Source: JAKACU01 sp021821185 (GTDB lineage Bacteria > Bacillota > Bacilli > Alicyclobacillales > SLC66). From it: a stretch of 5,486 nt of DNA. The notes beneath the pieces were generated by a model that did not search any database, was not told where the DNA came from, and was given only the letters and a program-made list of their open reading frames with translations. A program made the position numbers and the translations under genes. This document shows, one piece after another, positions 1-5,002 of this stretch. The stretch's first letter is position 1. Each line of letters opens with the position of its first letter. The stretch spans positions 1 through 5,486 of the forward strand of contig DAHWJX010000131.1 in assembly GCA_027343965.1 (NCBI GenBank), in the 5' to 3' direction.

Positions 1-74
1 AACGTTTGATCCTTTAGTATCTCGCCTGCTACCATTTTGCCCGTTTTCCCAAATCCAATCAATCCCACCTTCAA
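1..74 (-). CDS. N-terminus of NAD(P)-binding Rossmann protein, possibly dihydrodipicolinate reductase (DapB)-like; runs off the window
   Basis: Only the first 24 codons lie in the window; the gene continues beyond base 1. The translation begins MKVGLIGFGKTGKMVAGEIL. This is a beta strand followed by a glycine-rich GxGxxG-type turn (residues 7-12, GFGKTG), the signature of an N-terminal dinucleotide-binding Rossmann fold. The pattern resembles short proteins often annotated as dihydrodipicolinate reductase-like in Firmicutes, but 24 residues cannot settle the family. Other NAD(P)-dependent dehydrogenases are possible. The start is a TTG at 74-72, chosen because AAAGGGAGG (91-83) ends 8 bases upstream and no better start is in frame. 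The c-di-AMP riboswitch on the same strand (292-420) is the nearest upstream regulatory element, about 220 bases away. Whether it controls this gene is inferred from position only. Confidence 0.72.
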   Translation of the reverse strand, partial: MKVGLIGFGKTGKMVAGEILKDQT

Positions 75-82
75 TTCAAGTT

Positions 83-91
83 CCTCCCTTT
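83..91 (-). promoter_or_regulatory. Ribosome binding site deciding the TTG start of the Rossmann gene
   Basis: On the minus strand this reads AAAGGGAGG and ends 8 bases before TTG. The strong Shine-Dalgarno at ideal spacing is the main argument that a real gene starts with TTG at base 74. Confidence 0.75.
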
Positions 92-272
92 CTAGGCATA
101 TAAAAAGACAATTCTAATAATTATCGACCCCAGATCTGGATAGATATCTAGGCCGCTTCACGGCATCAACACGGAAAGATTTTACGGCTACGCCGATGAT
201 CATGACAGTTTAAGAGACAGTCCTAAAGACATCATTAAATAATGTGAAATGGATAAATCTGAAGAAAGAAAG
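92..272 (-). other. Long leader or decayed stretch between riboswitch and Rossmann gene
   Basis: About 180 bases separate the riboswitch hairpin from the Shine-Dalgarno of the downstream gene. No convincing gene is visible. A 29-codon open stretch on the minus strand (from MIIGVAVKSFRVD to a TAG near 114) has no ribosome binding site and is probably chance. The stretch holds two adjacent perfect 10-bp palindromes, CCAGATCTGG at 130-139 and TAGATATCTA at 141-150, and a few short hairpins such as CGGC-GTA-GCCG, none followed by a clean T-run. It could be a genuinely long 5' leader, or the scar of a lost gene that the riboswitch once controlled. Confidence 0.4.
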
Positions 273-294
273 GAATGCAGCACGTACTGTATTC
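273..294 (-). terminator. Weak terminator-like hairpin after the c-di-AMP aptamer (possible expression platform)
   Basis: On the minus strand GAAU-A-CAGU-ACGU-GCUG-C-AUUC folds into two 4-bp helices separated by one A-C mismatch. A pyrimidine tract CCUUUCUUUCUUC (273-261) follows directly. It touches the 3' end of the aptamer P1 strand, where an intrinsic terminator of a c-di-AMP OFF switch would be expected. The stem is imperfect and the tract mixes C and U, so it is either weak or partly eroded. Confidence 0.35.
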
Positions 295-420
295 GCCTAC
301 GAGGTTAGCTGACGGATTCGGCGCTTAGCTCGCCTATGGTTTGCAACGGGCGATGCAAACCAATTCACCCCAATTACTGGATCCCCCGTTTCTGTCAAAA
401 GTAGACAGAATTTGGCCCTT
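292..420 (-). promoter_or_regulatory. Cyclic-di-AMP riboswitch (ydaO/yuaA class)
   Basis: Read on the minus strand, the element contains the conserved blocks of the c-di-AMP riboswitch in order. These are a GGCC-AAAU entry (417-410), a hairpin with a 7-bp stem TTCTGTC/GACAGAA, then CGGGGGATCC, then TTGGGGTGAAT, and a variable hairpin with a perfect 8-bp stem (GGTTTGCA/TGCAAACC, 361-338). Next comes TAGGCGAG, and finally the highly conserved 3' block CCGAATCCGTCAGC followed by TAACCTCGTAGGCG (about 321-294). In Firmicutes this class usually turns expression off when c-di-AMP is high and controls cell-wall-remodelling enzymes, potassium transporters and osmolyte uptake. P1 looks short here: only GCC/GGC pairs clearly. 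The next same-strand gene starts at 74. Identification rests on remembered consensus, not a covariance-model search. Confidence 0.85.
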
Positions 421-441
421 CCATCAATGCTACAGAAGATA

Positions 442-471
442 TTTTTACATTAGCATGCTTTACCGTATCAA
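442..471 (-). promoter_or_regulatory. Possible sigma-A promoter for the riboswitch transcript
   Basis: On the minus strand TTGATA (471-466, five of six matches to the -35 consensus) is followed after 18 bases by TAAAAA (447-442, four of six to the -10). The predicted start near 435 would fall about 15 bases upstream of the first riboswitch helix, which fits well. The -10 box is weak, so this is a position-supported guess. Confidence 0.38.
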
Positions 472-563
472 GCAAGGGACCACATGGAATATGAGTCATC
501 AATTTATCCGAGGTATGAGCATCAATACCGATCATATTGAGTACTAGAACCAACAAACGGCAC

Positions 564-1048
564 TTAGTGAGTAGGATCATAATACGTTCGTAACCATCGC
601 AGTTCACGTTCTAGTGAAAACTCTTTCTGTTCTTTTGTATCCATAGAAAAAACTTCGACCCCACATGGTTCTCCAAGAAGTGGTCATCAAATCATCTAGG
701 GTTTCCACACCTTCAGCCACAACCGCATGACTAGAACCCATGTAGTCTAGAAGCAAACGAAGCATTCGCTGTTTCCCAGGGAACAAAACGAGAATCCAAC
801 AATGTGGTGGGTACAACATTGATAAACAGAGGAAAATGAGCGAATGCCCTAGGAAATCGTATGTACTGTTCAGTAACATGCTGTAAAACGAGGCAATCGG
901 CTTCGAACGAACGTTCCAGCGTATGAGCCGCACGAAACCAATACTCCGGTGAAACGGGGATGTCATGATAGCGTGAACGTGTTAATACTTCATGAGCAAA
1001 GACCTGATGGTGATTGTGATCCATGATGGGTTGATAAACCAAATCATC
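564..1048 (-). pseudogene. Decayed EAL-domain (c-di-GMP phosphodiesterase family) gene
   Basis: Three reading frames together give pieces of one EAL-domain protein. Frame 1 (about 1048 to 790) encodes VYQPIMDHNHHQVFAHEVLTR, where EVL takes the place of the EAL motif, and continues to PLFINVVPTTLLDSRF, the usual second core strand. A TAA lies just upstream of this frame. Frame 2 (about 780 to 604) resumes with LLLDYMGSSHAVVAEGVETL, the late VAEGVET motif, then a degenerate FFYGY end of the domain. A third frame (to a TAA at 566-564) reads KEQKEFSLERELRWLRTYYD and could be the shifted C-terminus. The middle of the domain is missing: the metal-binding Asp region (DDFG), the K-x-D motif and roughly 100 residues in all. 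This loss plus the frameshifts makes function implausible. EAL enzymes normally hydrolyse c-di-GMP. The exact extent of the pseudogene is uncertain. Confidence 0.75.
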
Positions 1049-1057
1049 GTGTTATTC

Positions 1058-1095
1058 ATTAAAATAAAGAACAAATAGCGCCCAAAACGGGCGCT
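1058..1095 (-). terminator. Rho-independent terminator of the nadC-nadB operon
   Basis: On the minus strand a perfect 7-bp GC-rich stem AGCGCCC/GGGCGCT with loop GTTTT (1095-1077) is followed by ATTTGTTCTTTATTTT. It starts 20 bases after the nadB stop codon. The plus strand side lacks a T-tract, so it acts in one direction only. Confidence 0.88.
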
Positions 1096-1115
1096 TAAAT
1101 AAACTTCATCCCATA

Positions 1116-2615
1116 TTAGGAAACAACGGTATGCACATAATCCATTTTGGGATCAAGGTTGGGGAAATCGCTTCGAAAATGCGCGCCTCTACTTTCTTGT
1201 CGAGATAGGGCAGATTCAAGAATCAACCGAGAAGTACAGATAGCTGGCGACAGTGGATAACTTTGCTGTAAAACAGTGAGGACTTTCAACCCATGCTCTA
1301 AGGAATCTCTATTTCGAACAATACCGGCCGCCTTCCACATCACCGCTTGTACTTCACCAAGTATTTCTTGGCTATCCGGTAATAGGGTAGCGGAAACCTT
1401 ATATTCATGAAAATCATGATCCTCTTCAAACTTTGTACATTCCATATGCTCCGCTATTGAGAACGCCATCACAAGGCATTCGAGTAACGAATTACTCGCT
1501 AGTCGGTTAGCTCCATGCAATCCTGTGCTTGCTACTTCACCGATGGCATAGAGTCCTGGAACATTAGTTTGTCCGTTGATTTTAGCGTTGATTCCCCCCA
1601 TCATGAAGTGAGCTGCAGGCGATATAGGAATTAGATCATGCGCCGGATTGATTCCATACAAACGACAAGTTTCAAATATGGTTGGAAATTTCTTTACAAA
1701 ATCCAGAACATTTCGGCAATCTAGGTAGACCTTCTTGCCTTGTTGTAACCTGCTATAAATGGCACGTGCTACAACATCACGGGGTTCTAAATCTCCCCGT
1801 GGATACTCCCTCATGATGGCATCGCCCAAATGATCCACTAATGTACCACCGGCACCACGAACCGCCTCGGAGATCAAAAATGATGGATACCCCTCAAGAT
1901 CGAGTGTCGTTGGATGAAATTGCACAAACTCCAGATCTCGCAAACCTGCCCCCACGTGGTAAGCCAAGGCAATTCCGTCCCCCGTCGCACCAGAAGGATT
2001 TGTCGTTCGTTGAAATAACTGCCCCGTCCCACCGGTCGCAAGGATGACCGCACGCCTGGCATAACACCGAATCTGTTCAAAAGGTTCTCCTTGTAATTGA
2101 CCGAATACTCCTATGACGCGCTTATTTTGGTTTTGCATAAGAGAAAGCACATGTACATTCACCACGCGTTGAATACTTGAGTTCTTTTCTAATGCCGCCA
2201 TGACGGTCTCCATTACCTTACGCCCAGTGGCATCTCCACCTGCATGTAAAATCCTGTGCCGATTATGGGCTCCTTCTAATCCCAGGGAAATATCCCCCAT
2301 TGAATTTTGATCAAATAACACTCCAATGTCTCGCAACCATGGAATTAATTTGGGTCCTGTTGCCGTAAGATAGCTCACAACCTCGCTATCGCATAATGCT
2401 ACACCCACCTCCATGGTATCTTTCGCATGTAACTCAGCAGTATCATCTGATCCAACAGCCGCCGCAATACCCCCTTGAGCGGCAAAAGAATTGCTCTCGG
2501 CTGGCAACGCCTTGGATAGAAGAAGCACTGTTCCTTGAGTGCTTAGCAAGTACGCAGCAACGCTACCTGCAAGTCCGCTTCCTACAACGACGAAATCAGC
2601 ATATAAAACCTTCAT
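1116..2615 (-). CDS. nadB: L-aspartate oxidase
   Basis: This FAD-dependent cytoplasmic enzyme oxidises L-aspartate to iminoaspartate, the first step of de novo NAD synthesis, using oxygen or fumarate as acceptor. The 499-residue product shows the succinate dehydrogenase/fumarate reductase flavoprotein layout. It has an N-terminal FAD-binding GSGLAG (12-17), SNSFAAQGGIAAA (41-53), EGAHNRHRILHAGGDATG (114-131), ATGGTGQLF (193-201) and a C-terminal FAD contact in GLHGANRLASNSLLE (365-379). Residues matching the dicarboxylate-binding set of the family are present: H234, E250, R279, H336 and R371. Length is slightly below the usual 510-540, with both ends normal (ESRGAHFRSDFP near the end). AAAGGAGT lies 8 bases before the ATG. 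It is the second gene of the nadC-nadB operon, 27 bases after nadC, and is followed by a terminator. No damage is seen. Confidence 0.97.
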   Translation of the reverse strand: MKVLYADFVVVGSGLAGSVAAYLLSTQGTVLLLSKALPAESNSFAAQGGIAAAVGSDDTAELHAKDTMEVGVALCDSEVVSYLTATGPKLIPWLRDIGVLFDQNSMGDISLGLEGAHNRHRILHAGGDATGRKVMETVMAALEKNSSIQRVVNVHVLSLMQNQNKRVIGVFGQLQGEPFEQIRCYARRAVILATGGTGQLFQRTTNPSGATGDGIALAYHVGAGLRDLEFVQFHPTTLDLEGYPSFLISEAVRGAGGTLVDHLGDAIMREYPRGDLEPRDVVARAIYSRLQQGKKVYLDCRNVLDFVKKFPTIFETCRLYGINPAHDLIPISPAAHFMMGGINAKINGQTNVPGLYAIGEVASTGLHGANRLASNSLLECLVMAFSIAEHMECTKFEEDHDFHEYKVSATLLPDSQEILGEVQAVMWKAAGIVRNRDSLEHGLKVLTVLQQSYPLSPAICTSRLILESALSRQESRGAHFRSDFPNLDPKMDYVHTVVS

Positions 2616-2642
2616 TATAGTTACTCCTTTTTGGCGGTCTTC

Positions 2643-3485
2643 TTATTCAAACGTCACATCTAATCCCACATCGACACTGGTCACTGAGTGAGTCAATGCA
2701 CCCATAGAAATATAGTGAACACCAGTTTGTGCAACTTCATTGAGGCGATCTACCGTCATGTTTCCAGAAGCTTCAATCAAGACATGGTTGTTCGTTAGTT
2801 GTACTGCCTTACGTAAAGTCGGCAAATCCATATTGTCGAGCAATATCATATCTGCATCGGTTGTCAAAGCTTCCTTGAGTTGAGCGAGTGTATCAACTTC
2901 CACCTCTATTTTTGTAGATAGTCCAACGCTCTCACGCGCCTTTTGTACGGCAGCAGCAACCCCTCCACACAGCGCAATATGATTATCTTTTATGAGTACC
3001 ATGTCATCTAGGCCAAAACGGTGGTTGTGTCCCCCACCCATTTTCACCGCATACTTTTCAAGTACACGCCATCCTGGTGTCGTTTTTCGTGTATCGAGCA
3101 ATTTGGTGGAAGTCCCCTTTAATTGATCAACAGCTTCTCGTGTGAACGTTGCAATGCCCGTGAGCCGTCCAAGAAAATTCAACGCAGTGCGCTCACCCAT
3201 TAATAGGGATCTGGCCGGTCCATACAGTTGACACACAGCAGTTCGCTCGCCGCTTATATCCTGTCCATCGTCGACAAGATACTCGACTCGCACCTCAGAA
3301 CCAAGTTCAGAATACACAGCATCAATCATTCTCGATCCAGCAATTCGTGCTGGTTGTTTTACATATACGGTCGCTCTTGCTTGAAGATGCGCATCAATAA
3401 TGGCTTCTGTTGTACAGTCGCCTCTTCCAATATCTTCAGCCAATGCAAGTCGAATCAGCAATTTTGTTGAATCGGCGAGAAACAT
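2643..3485 (-). CDS. nadC: Nicotinate-nucleotide pyrophosphorylase (quinolinate phosphoribosyltransferase, carboxylating)
   Basis: NadC is a cytoplasmic type II phosphoribosyltransferase. It converts quinolinate and PRPP to nicotinate mononucleotide, CO2 and pyrophosphate, the last step of the pathway-specific de novo branch. From the chosen start the protein is 280 residues, close to the family norm. It shows ALAEDIGRGDCTTEA (14-28), ERTALNFLGRLTGIAT (98-113), DTRKTTPGWR (131-140) and KMGGGHNHRFGLDDMVLIKDNHI (148-170). It also has KIEVEVD (192-198), LLDNM (215-219) and IEASGNM (237-243). The basic residues R133, K134, K148, H153 and R156 fit the quinolinate/PRPP site, and E196 and D217 the metal site. 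An ATG 54 bases upstream is in frame, but the start at 3485 is preferred: AGGAGG sits 7 bases before it and homology begins there. First gene of the operon, divergent from nadA. Confidence 0.96.
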   Translation of the reverse strand: MFLADSTKLLIRLALAEDIGRGDCTTEAIIDAHLQARATVYVKQPARIAGSRMIDAVYSELGSEVRVEYLVDDGQDISGERTAVCQLYGPARSLLMGERTALNFLGRLTGIATFTREAVDQLKGTSTKLLDTRKTTPGWRVLEKYAVKMGGGHNHRFGLDDMVLIKDNHIALCGGVAAAVQKARESVGLSTKIEVEVDTLAQLKEALTTDADMILLDNMDLPTLRKAVQLTNNHVLIEASGNMTVDRLNEVAQTGVHYISMGALTHSVTSVDVGLDVTFE

Positions 3486-3492
3486 AGACAAA

Positions 3493-3498
3493 CCTCCT
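3493..3498 (-). promoter_or_regulatory. Ribosome binding site fixing the nadC start
   Basis: AGGAGG on the minus strand lies 7 bases upstream of the ATG at 3485. The longer in-frame ATG at 3539 has no comparable site, and its 18 extra residues (MRCDVIQTF...) do not look like NadC. Confidence 0.85.
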
Positions 3499-3595
3499 GA
3501 GATTTCGGTATCAAATGTTTGTATGACGTCACAGCGCACGCGGGAAATTTACCCAAATTTCAATAAATCGCATAGTGTATACTTACTATTTTACA

Positions 3596-3609
3596 TCTGT
3601 ATATACAGA
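3596..3609. promoter_or_regulatory. Perfect 14-bp palindrome in the nadC-nadA divergent region, candidate operator
   Basis: TCTGTATATACAGA is a perfect inverted repeat lying about 110 bases upstream of nadC and 90 upstream of nadA. The core GTATATAC recurs at 3656-3663, and related TGTATAC and TGTATAG words occur at 3576-3582 and 3667-3673. A palindrome shared between two divergent promoters of one pathway suggests a common regulator. NiaR/YrxA, NrtR and other NAD regulators are known in bacteria, but this motif does not match a consensus I can recall. The role is inference. Confidence 0.45.
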
Positions 3610-3634
3610 AATGGCTACAGCTAAATAGTAATAG

Positions 3635-3664
3635 TTGATCATAATCAAATTATATGTATATACT
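3635..3664 (+). promoter_or_regulatory. Probable sigma-A promoter of nadA
   Basis: TTGATC (3635-3640, four of six to -35), an 18-base spacer and TATACT (3659-3664, five of six to -10) place a start near 3671, giving a leader of about 30 bases. The inverted repeat TTGAT-cata-ATCAA (3635-3648) overlaps the -35 box, and a GTATATAC word overlaps the -10. A TATAAT on the opposite strand (3654-3649) could be the nadC -10, but no good -35 accompanies it. Confidence 0.5.
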
Positions 3665-3699
3665 CCTGTATAGACTGATCTAGAAGGGATCGAACTGAG

Positions 3700-4659
3700 A
3701 TGGCGTCGATAGCGGTAGAACATTCCCTAATTGAAGAGATTGCAGCTTGGAAAAAGAAGCGCAATGCAATAATTCTCGCGCACAATTACGAATTACCAGA
3801 GATACAAGATATTGCTGATGTTTTGGGTGATTCGCTTATGCTTGCACGGGCGGCAGCAAAAACAGATGCAGAAGTTATTGTCTTTTGCGGAGTTCATTTC
3901 ATGGCTGAAACGGCTGCAATACTTAATTCTGAGAAGACAGTTCTGCTGCCCGACATCAATGCCGGTTGTTCACTGGCTGATTCTATCACGGTTGAACAAC
4001 TCCTCGAGTGGAAACGAGAGCACAAACATGCAGTCGTCGTCTCTTACGTGAACACAACGGCAGAAGTAAAAGCTGAAAGTGACTACTGTTGTACGTCTTC
4101 TAATGCTGTCAGAATTGTTGAAAGCATTCCCGCCGATCAAGAAATCCTTTTTCTGCCTGATATGTTCCTGGGTTCCTATGTCAAACGCGTTACAGGTCGT
4201 CAAAATATGCATATCTGGATGGGTGAATGTCACGTACATGCAGGTATTGCACCGGCTGACGTAGAAGGAATCTTCAAGAAACACCCACAAGCAGAATTGT
4301 TGGTTCATCCGGAATGTGGTTGTTCGACTTCAAGTATGTTTCTATTATCCGAGGGACTCTTGCCCAAAGAACGCACACATATGCTTTCCACCGGCGGAAT
4401 GTTACAACACGCGCAAAACTCGACATCAAAAGAATTTATTGTTGCCACCGAAATAGGTATCATCCACCAAATGGAAAAAACGAATCCAGGGAAAACATTC
4501 TTCGCAGCGAACCGAACTGCCATCTGCCCGTTCATGAAAATGATCACGTTATCCAAAGTTCTAACGGCATTAAAGGAAAATACACACGTCATCACAGTAC
4601 CCGCCGGAATTCGTGAGCGTGCAAAAGTTGCAATTGATAGAATGATTGCGATTGGCTAG
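3700..4659 (+). CDS. nadA: Quinolinate synthase (4Fe-4S enzyme)
   Basis: NadA condenses iminoaspartate from NadB with dihydroxyacetone phosphate to give quinolinate, using an oxygen-sensitive [4Fe-4S] cluster held by three cysteines. The 319-residue protein has the threefold pseudo-repeat of the family. Likely cluster ligands are C90 (DINAGCSLAD), C177 (GECHVHAGI) and C276 (NRTAICPFMK). Active-site residues match those of characterised enzymes: H28 and Y30 in AHNYELPEIQD, S45 in GDSL, Y116 and N118 in SYVNTTAEVKAESD, S133 in CCTSSNA, H180, H203 and E205 in HPECG, and T231 in STGGM. It is shorter than the roughly 350-370-residue enzymes of many bacilli and nearer the compact form. The ATG is preceded by AGAAGGGAT at a rather long 11-base spacing. 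It is divergent from nadC-nadB, which supply its substrate and use its product. No terminator is evident downstream. Confidence 0.96.
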   Translation: MASIAVEHSLIEEIAAWKKKRNAIILAHNYELPEIQDIADVLGDSLMLARAAAKTDAEVIVFCGVHFMAETAAILNSEKTVLLPDINAGCSLADSITVEQLLEWKREHKHAVVVSYVNTTAEVKAESDYCCTSSNAVRIVESIPADQEILFLPDMFLGSYVKRVTGRQNMHIWMGECHVHAGIAPADVEGIFKKHPQAELLVHPECGCSTSSMFLLSEGLLPKERTHMLSTGGMLQHAQNSTSKEFIVATEIGIIHQMEKTNPGKTFFAANRTAICPFMKMITLSKVLTALKENTHVITVPAGIRERAKVAIDRMIAIG

Positions 4660-4663
4660 ATAA

Positions 4664-4676
4664 GTACAACTTGTAC
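4664..4676. repeat. Small perfect inverted repeat directly after nadA
   Basis: GTACAA-C-TTGTAC begins 5 bases after the nadA stop codon. The one-base centre makes a hairpin unlikely, and no T-tract follows, so it is not an intrinsic terminator. It may be a protein-binding site or chance. Confidence 0.3.
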
Positions 4677-4713
4677 CGTCTTGCAGTGAATACCATTCTT
4701 ATGACGGCTGCAG

Positions 4714-4926
4714 GTGGCCGCATCGTGCTTTTTACAAAACTTTATGCTGGCGGCGCATGAACACGGGGTAGGAACAGTCATCACCTCATTCGGAGCTACA
4801 CCCCCCGGCCGCGCCACCCTTGAAGTTTCAGATGGATATGTCACCATGGATAAGCTAAAGCAGCTACCTTGGGCGTCTGCTTTGAGAAGCCTGCATCAGA
4901 TAATCGTATTGGTTGCTACAAGTGCA
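4714..4926 (+). pseudogene. Probable remnant of a nitroreductase-family gene
   Basis: In one plus frame, a stretch beginning near 4730 reads LQNFMLAAHEHGVGTVITSF. This closely resembles the conserved helix and strand of flavin-dependent nitroreductases (pattern x-QN-x-MLAAH-xx-G-x-GT-x-xT). Upstream in this frame there are stop codons at about 4687 and 4699. Downstream the translation (GATPPGRATLEVSDGYVTMDKLKQ) no longer follows the family and runs into the promoter of the next gene. No ribosome binding site precedes any start. A separate upstream frame, KYNLYRLAVNTILMTAAGG, is open but not recognised. The best reading is a truncated fragment of a once longer gene. Chance similarity over about 20 residues cannot be excluded. 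Confidence 0.4.
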
Positions 4927-4955
4927 TTGACATTCGATATGTCGTCGTCTATATT
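4927..4955 (+). promoter_or_regulatory. Strong sigma-A promoter of the ArsR-rhodanese gene
   Basis: A perfect TTGACA (4927-4932), exactly 17 bases of spacer and TATATT (4950-4955, five of six) form a near-consensus promoter with a start near 4962. This is the best promoter in the window. Confidence 0.85.
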
Positions 4956-4965
4956 TTTACATAGA

Positions 4966-4989
4966 TTATTCTATTGATCAATTGAATAA
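4966..4989. promoter_or_regulatory. 24-bp near-perfect palindrome, candidate ArsR-type operator
   Basis: The arms TTATTCTATTGA and TCAATTGAATAA are reverse complements except for one pair (4972/4983), so 11 of 12 positions match, and the central ATTGATCAAT is perfect. The site lies just after the predicted transcription start and ends one base before the GGAGGT of the ArsR-type gene. Size and place fit ArsR/SmtB operators, which are about 12-2-12 AT-rich repeats. Binding would block transcription, so negative autoregulation is the natural inference. Confidence 0.7.
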
Positions 4990-5002
4990 CGGAGGTAAGG
5001 CA

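Noticed and set aside
130..217. Short minus-strand frame starting MIIGVAVKSFRVD in the leader
   Set aside because: Only about 29 codons, no Shine-Dalgarno and no recognisable similarity.
211..220. CTGTCTCTTA on the minus strand, like the first bases of IS4/IS50-type transposon ends
   Set aside because: Only about 10 bases match, no partner end, target duplication or transposase is visible, so chance is the better explanation.
341..547. Plus-strand open frame of 68 codons
   Set aside because: It lies antisense to the c-di-AMP riboswitch and its upstream region, starts inside the aptamer's variable hairpin, and has no ribosome binding site or recognisable protein features.
395..607. Minus-strand 70-codon frame overlapping the end of the EAL remnant and the riboswitch
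   Set aside because: It has no ribosome binding site and runs into the aptamer. It is best explained as an out-of-frame opening in decayed DNA.
3486..3539. N-terminal extension of nadC to the ATG at 3539
   Set aside because: The added 18 residues do not look like NadC and a strong AGGAGG directly supports the later ATG at 3485.
3596..3609. Palindrome TCTGTATATACAGA as a LexA box
   Set aside because: The proteobacterial LexA site needs eight bases between CTGT and ACAG and here there are four. Firmicutes LexA uses a GAAC-N4-GTTC pattern, which is absent.
4656..4847. Minus-strand open frame of 63 codons after nadA
   Set aside because: It begins and ends without regulatory signals, is antisense to the nitroreductase-like remnant, and its translation matches no family I know.
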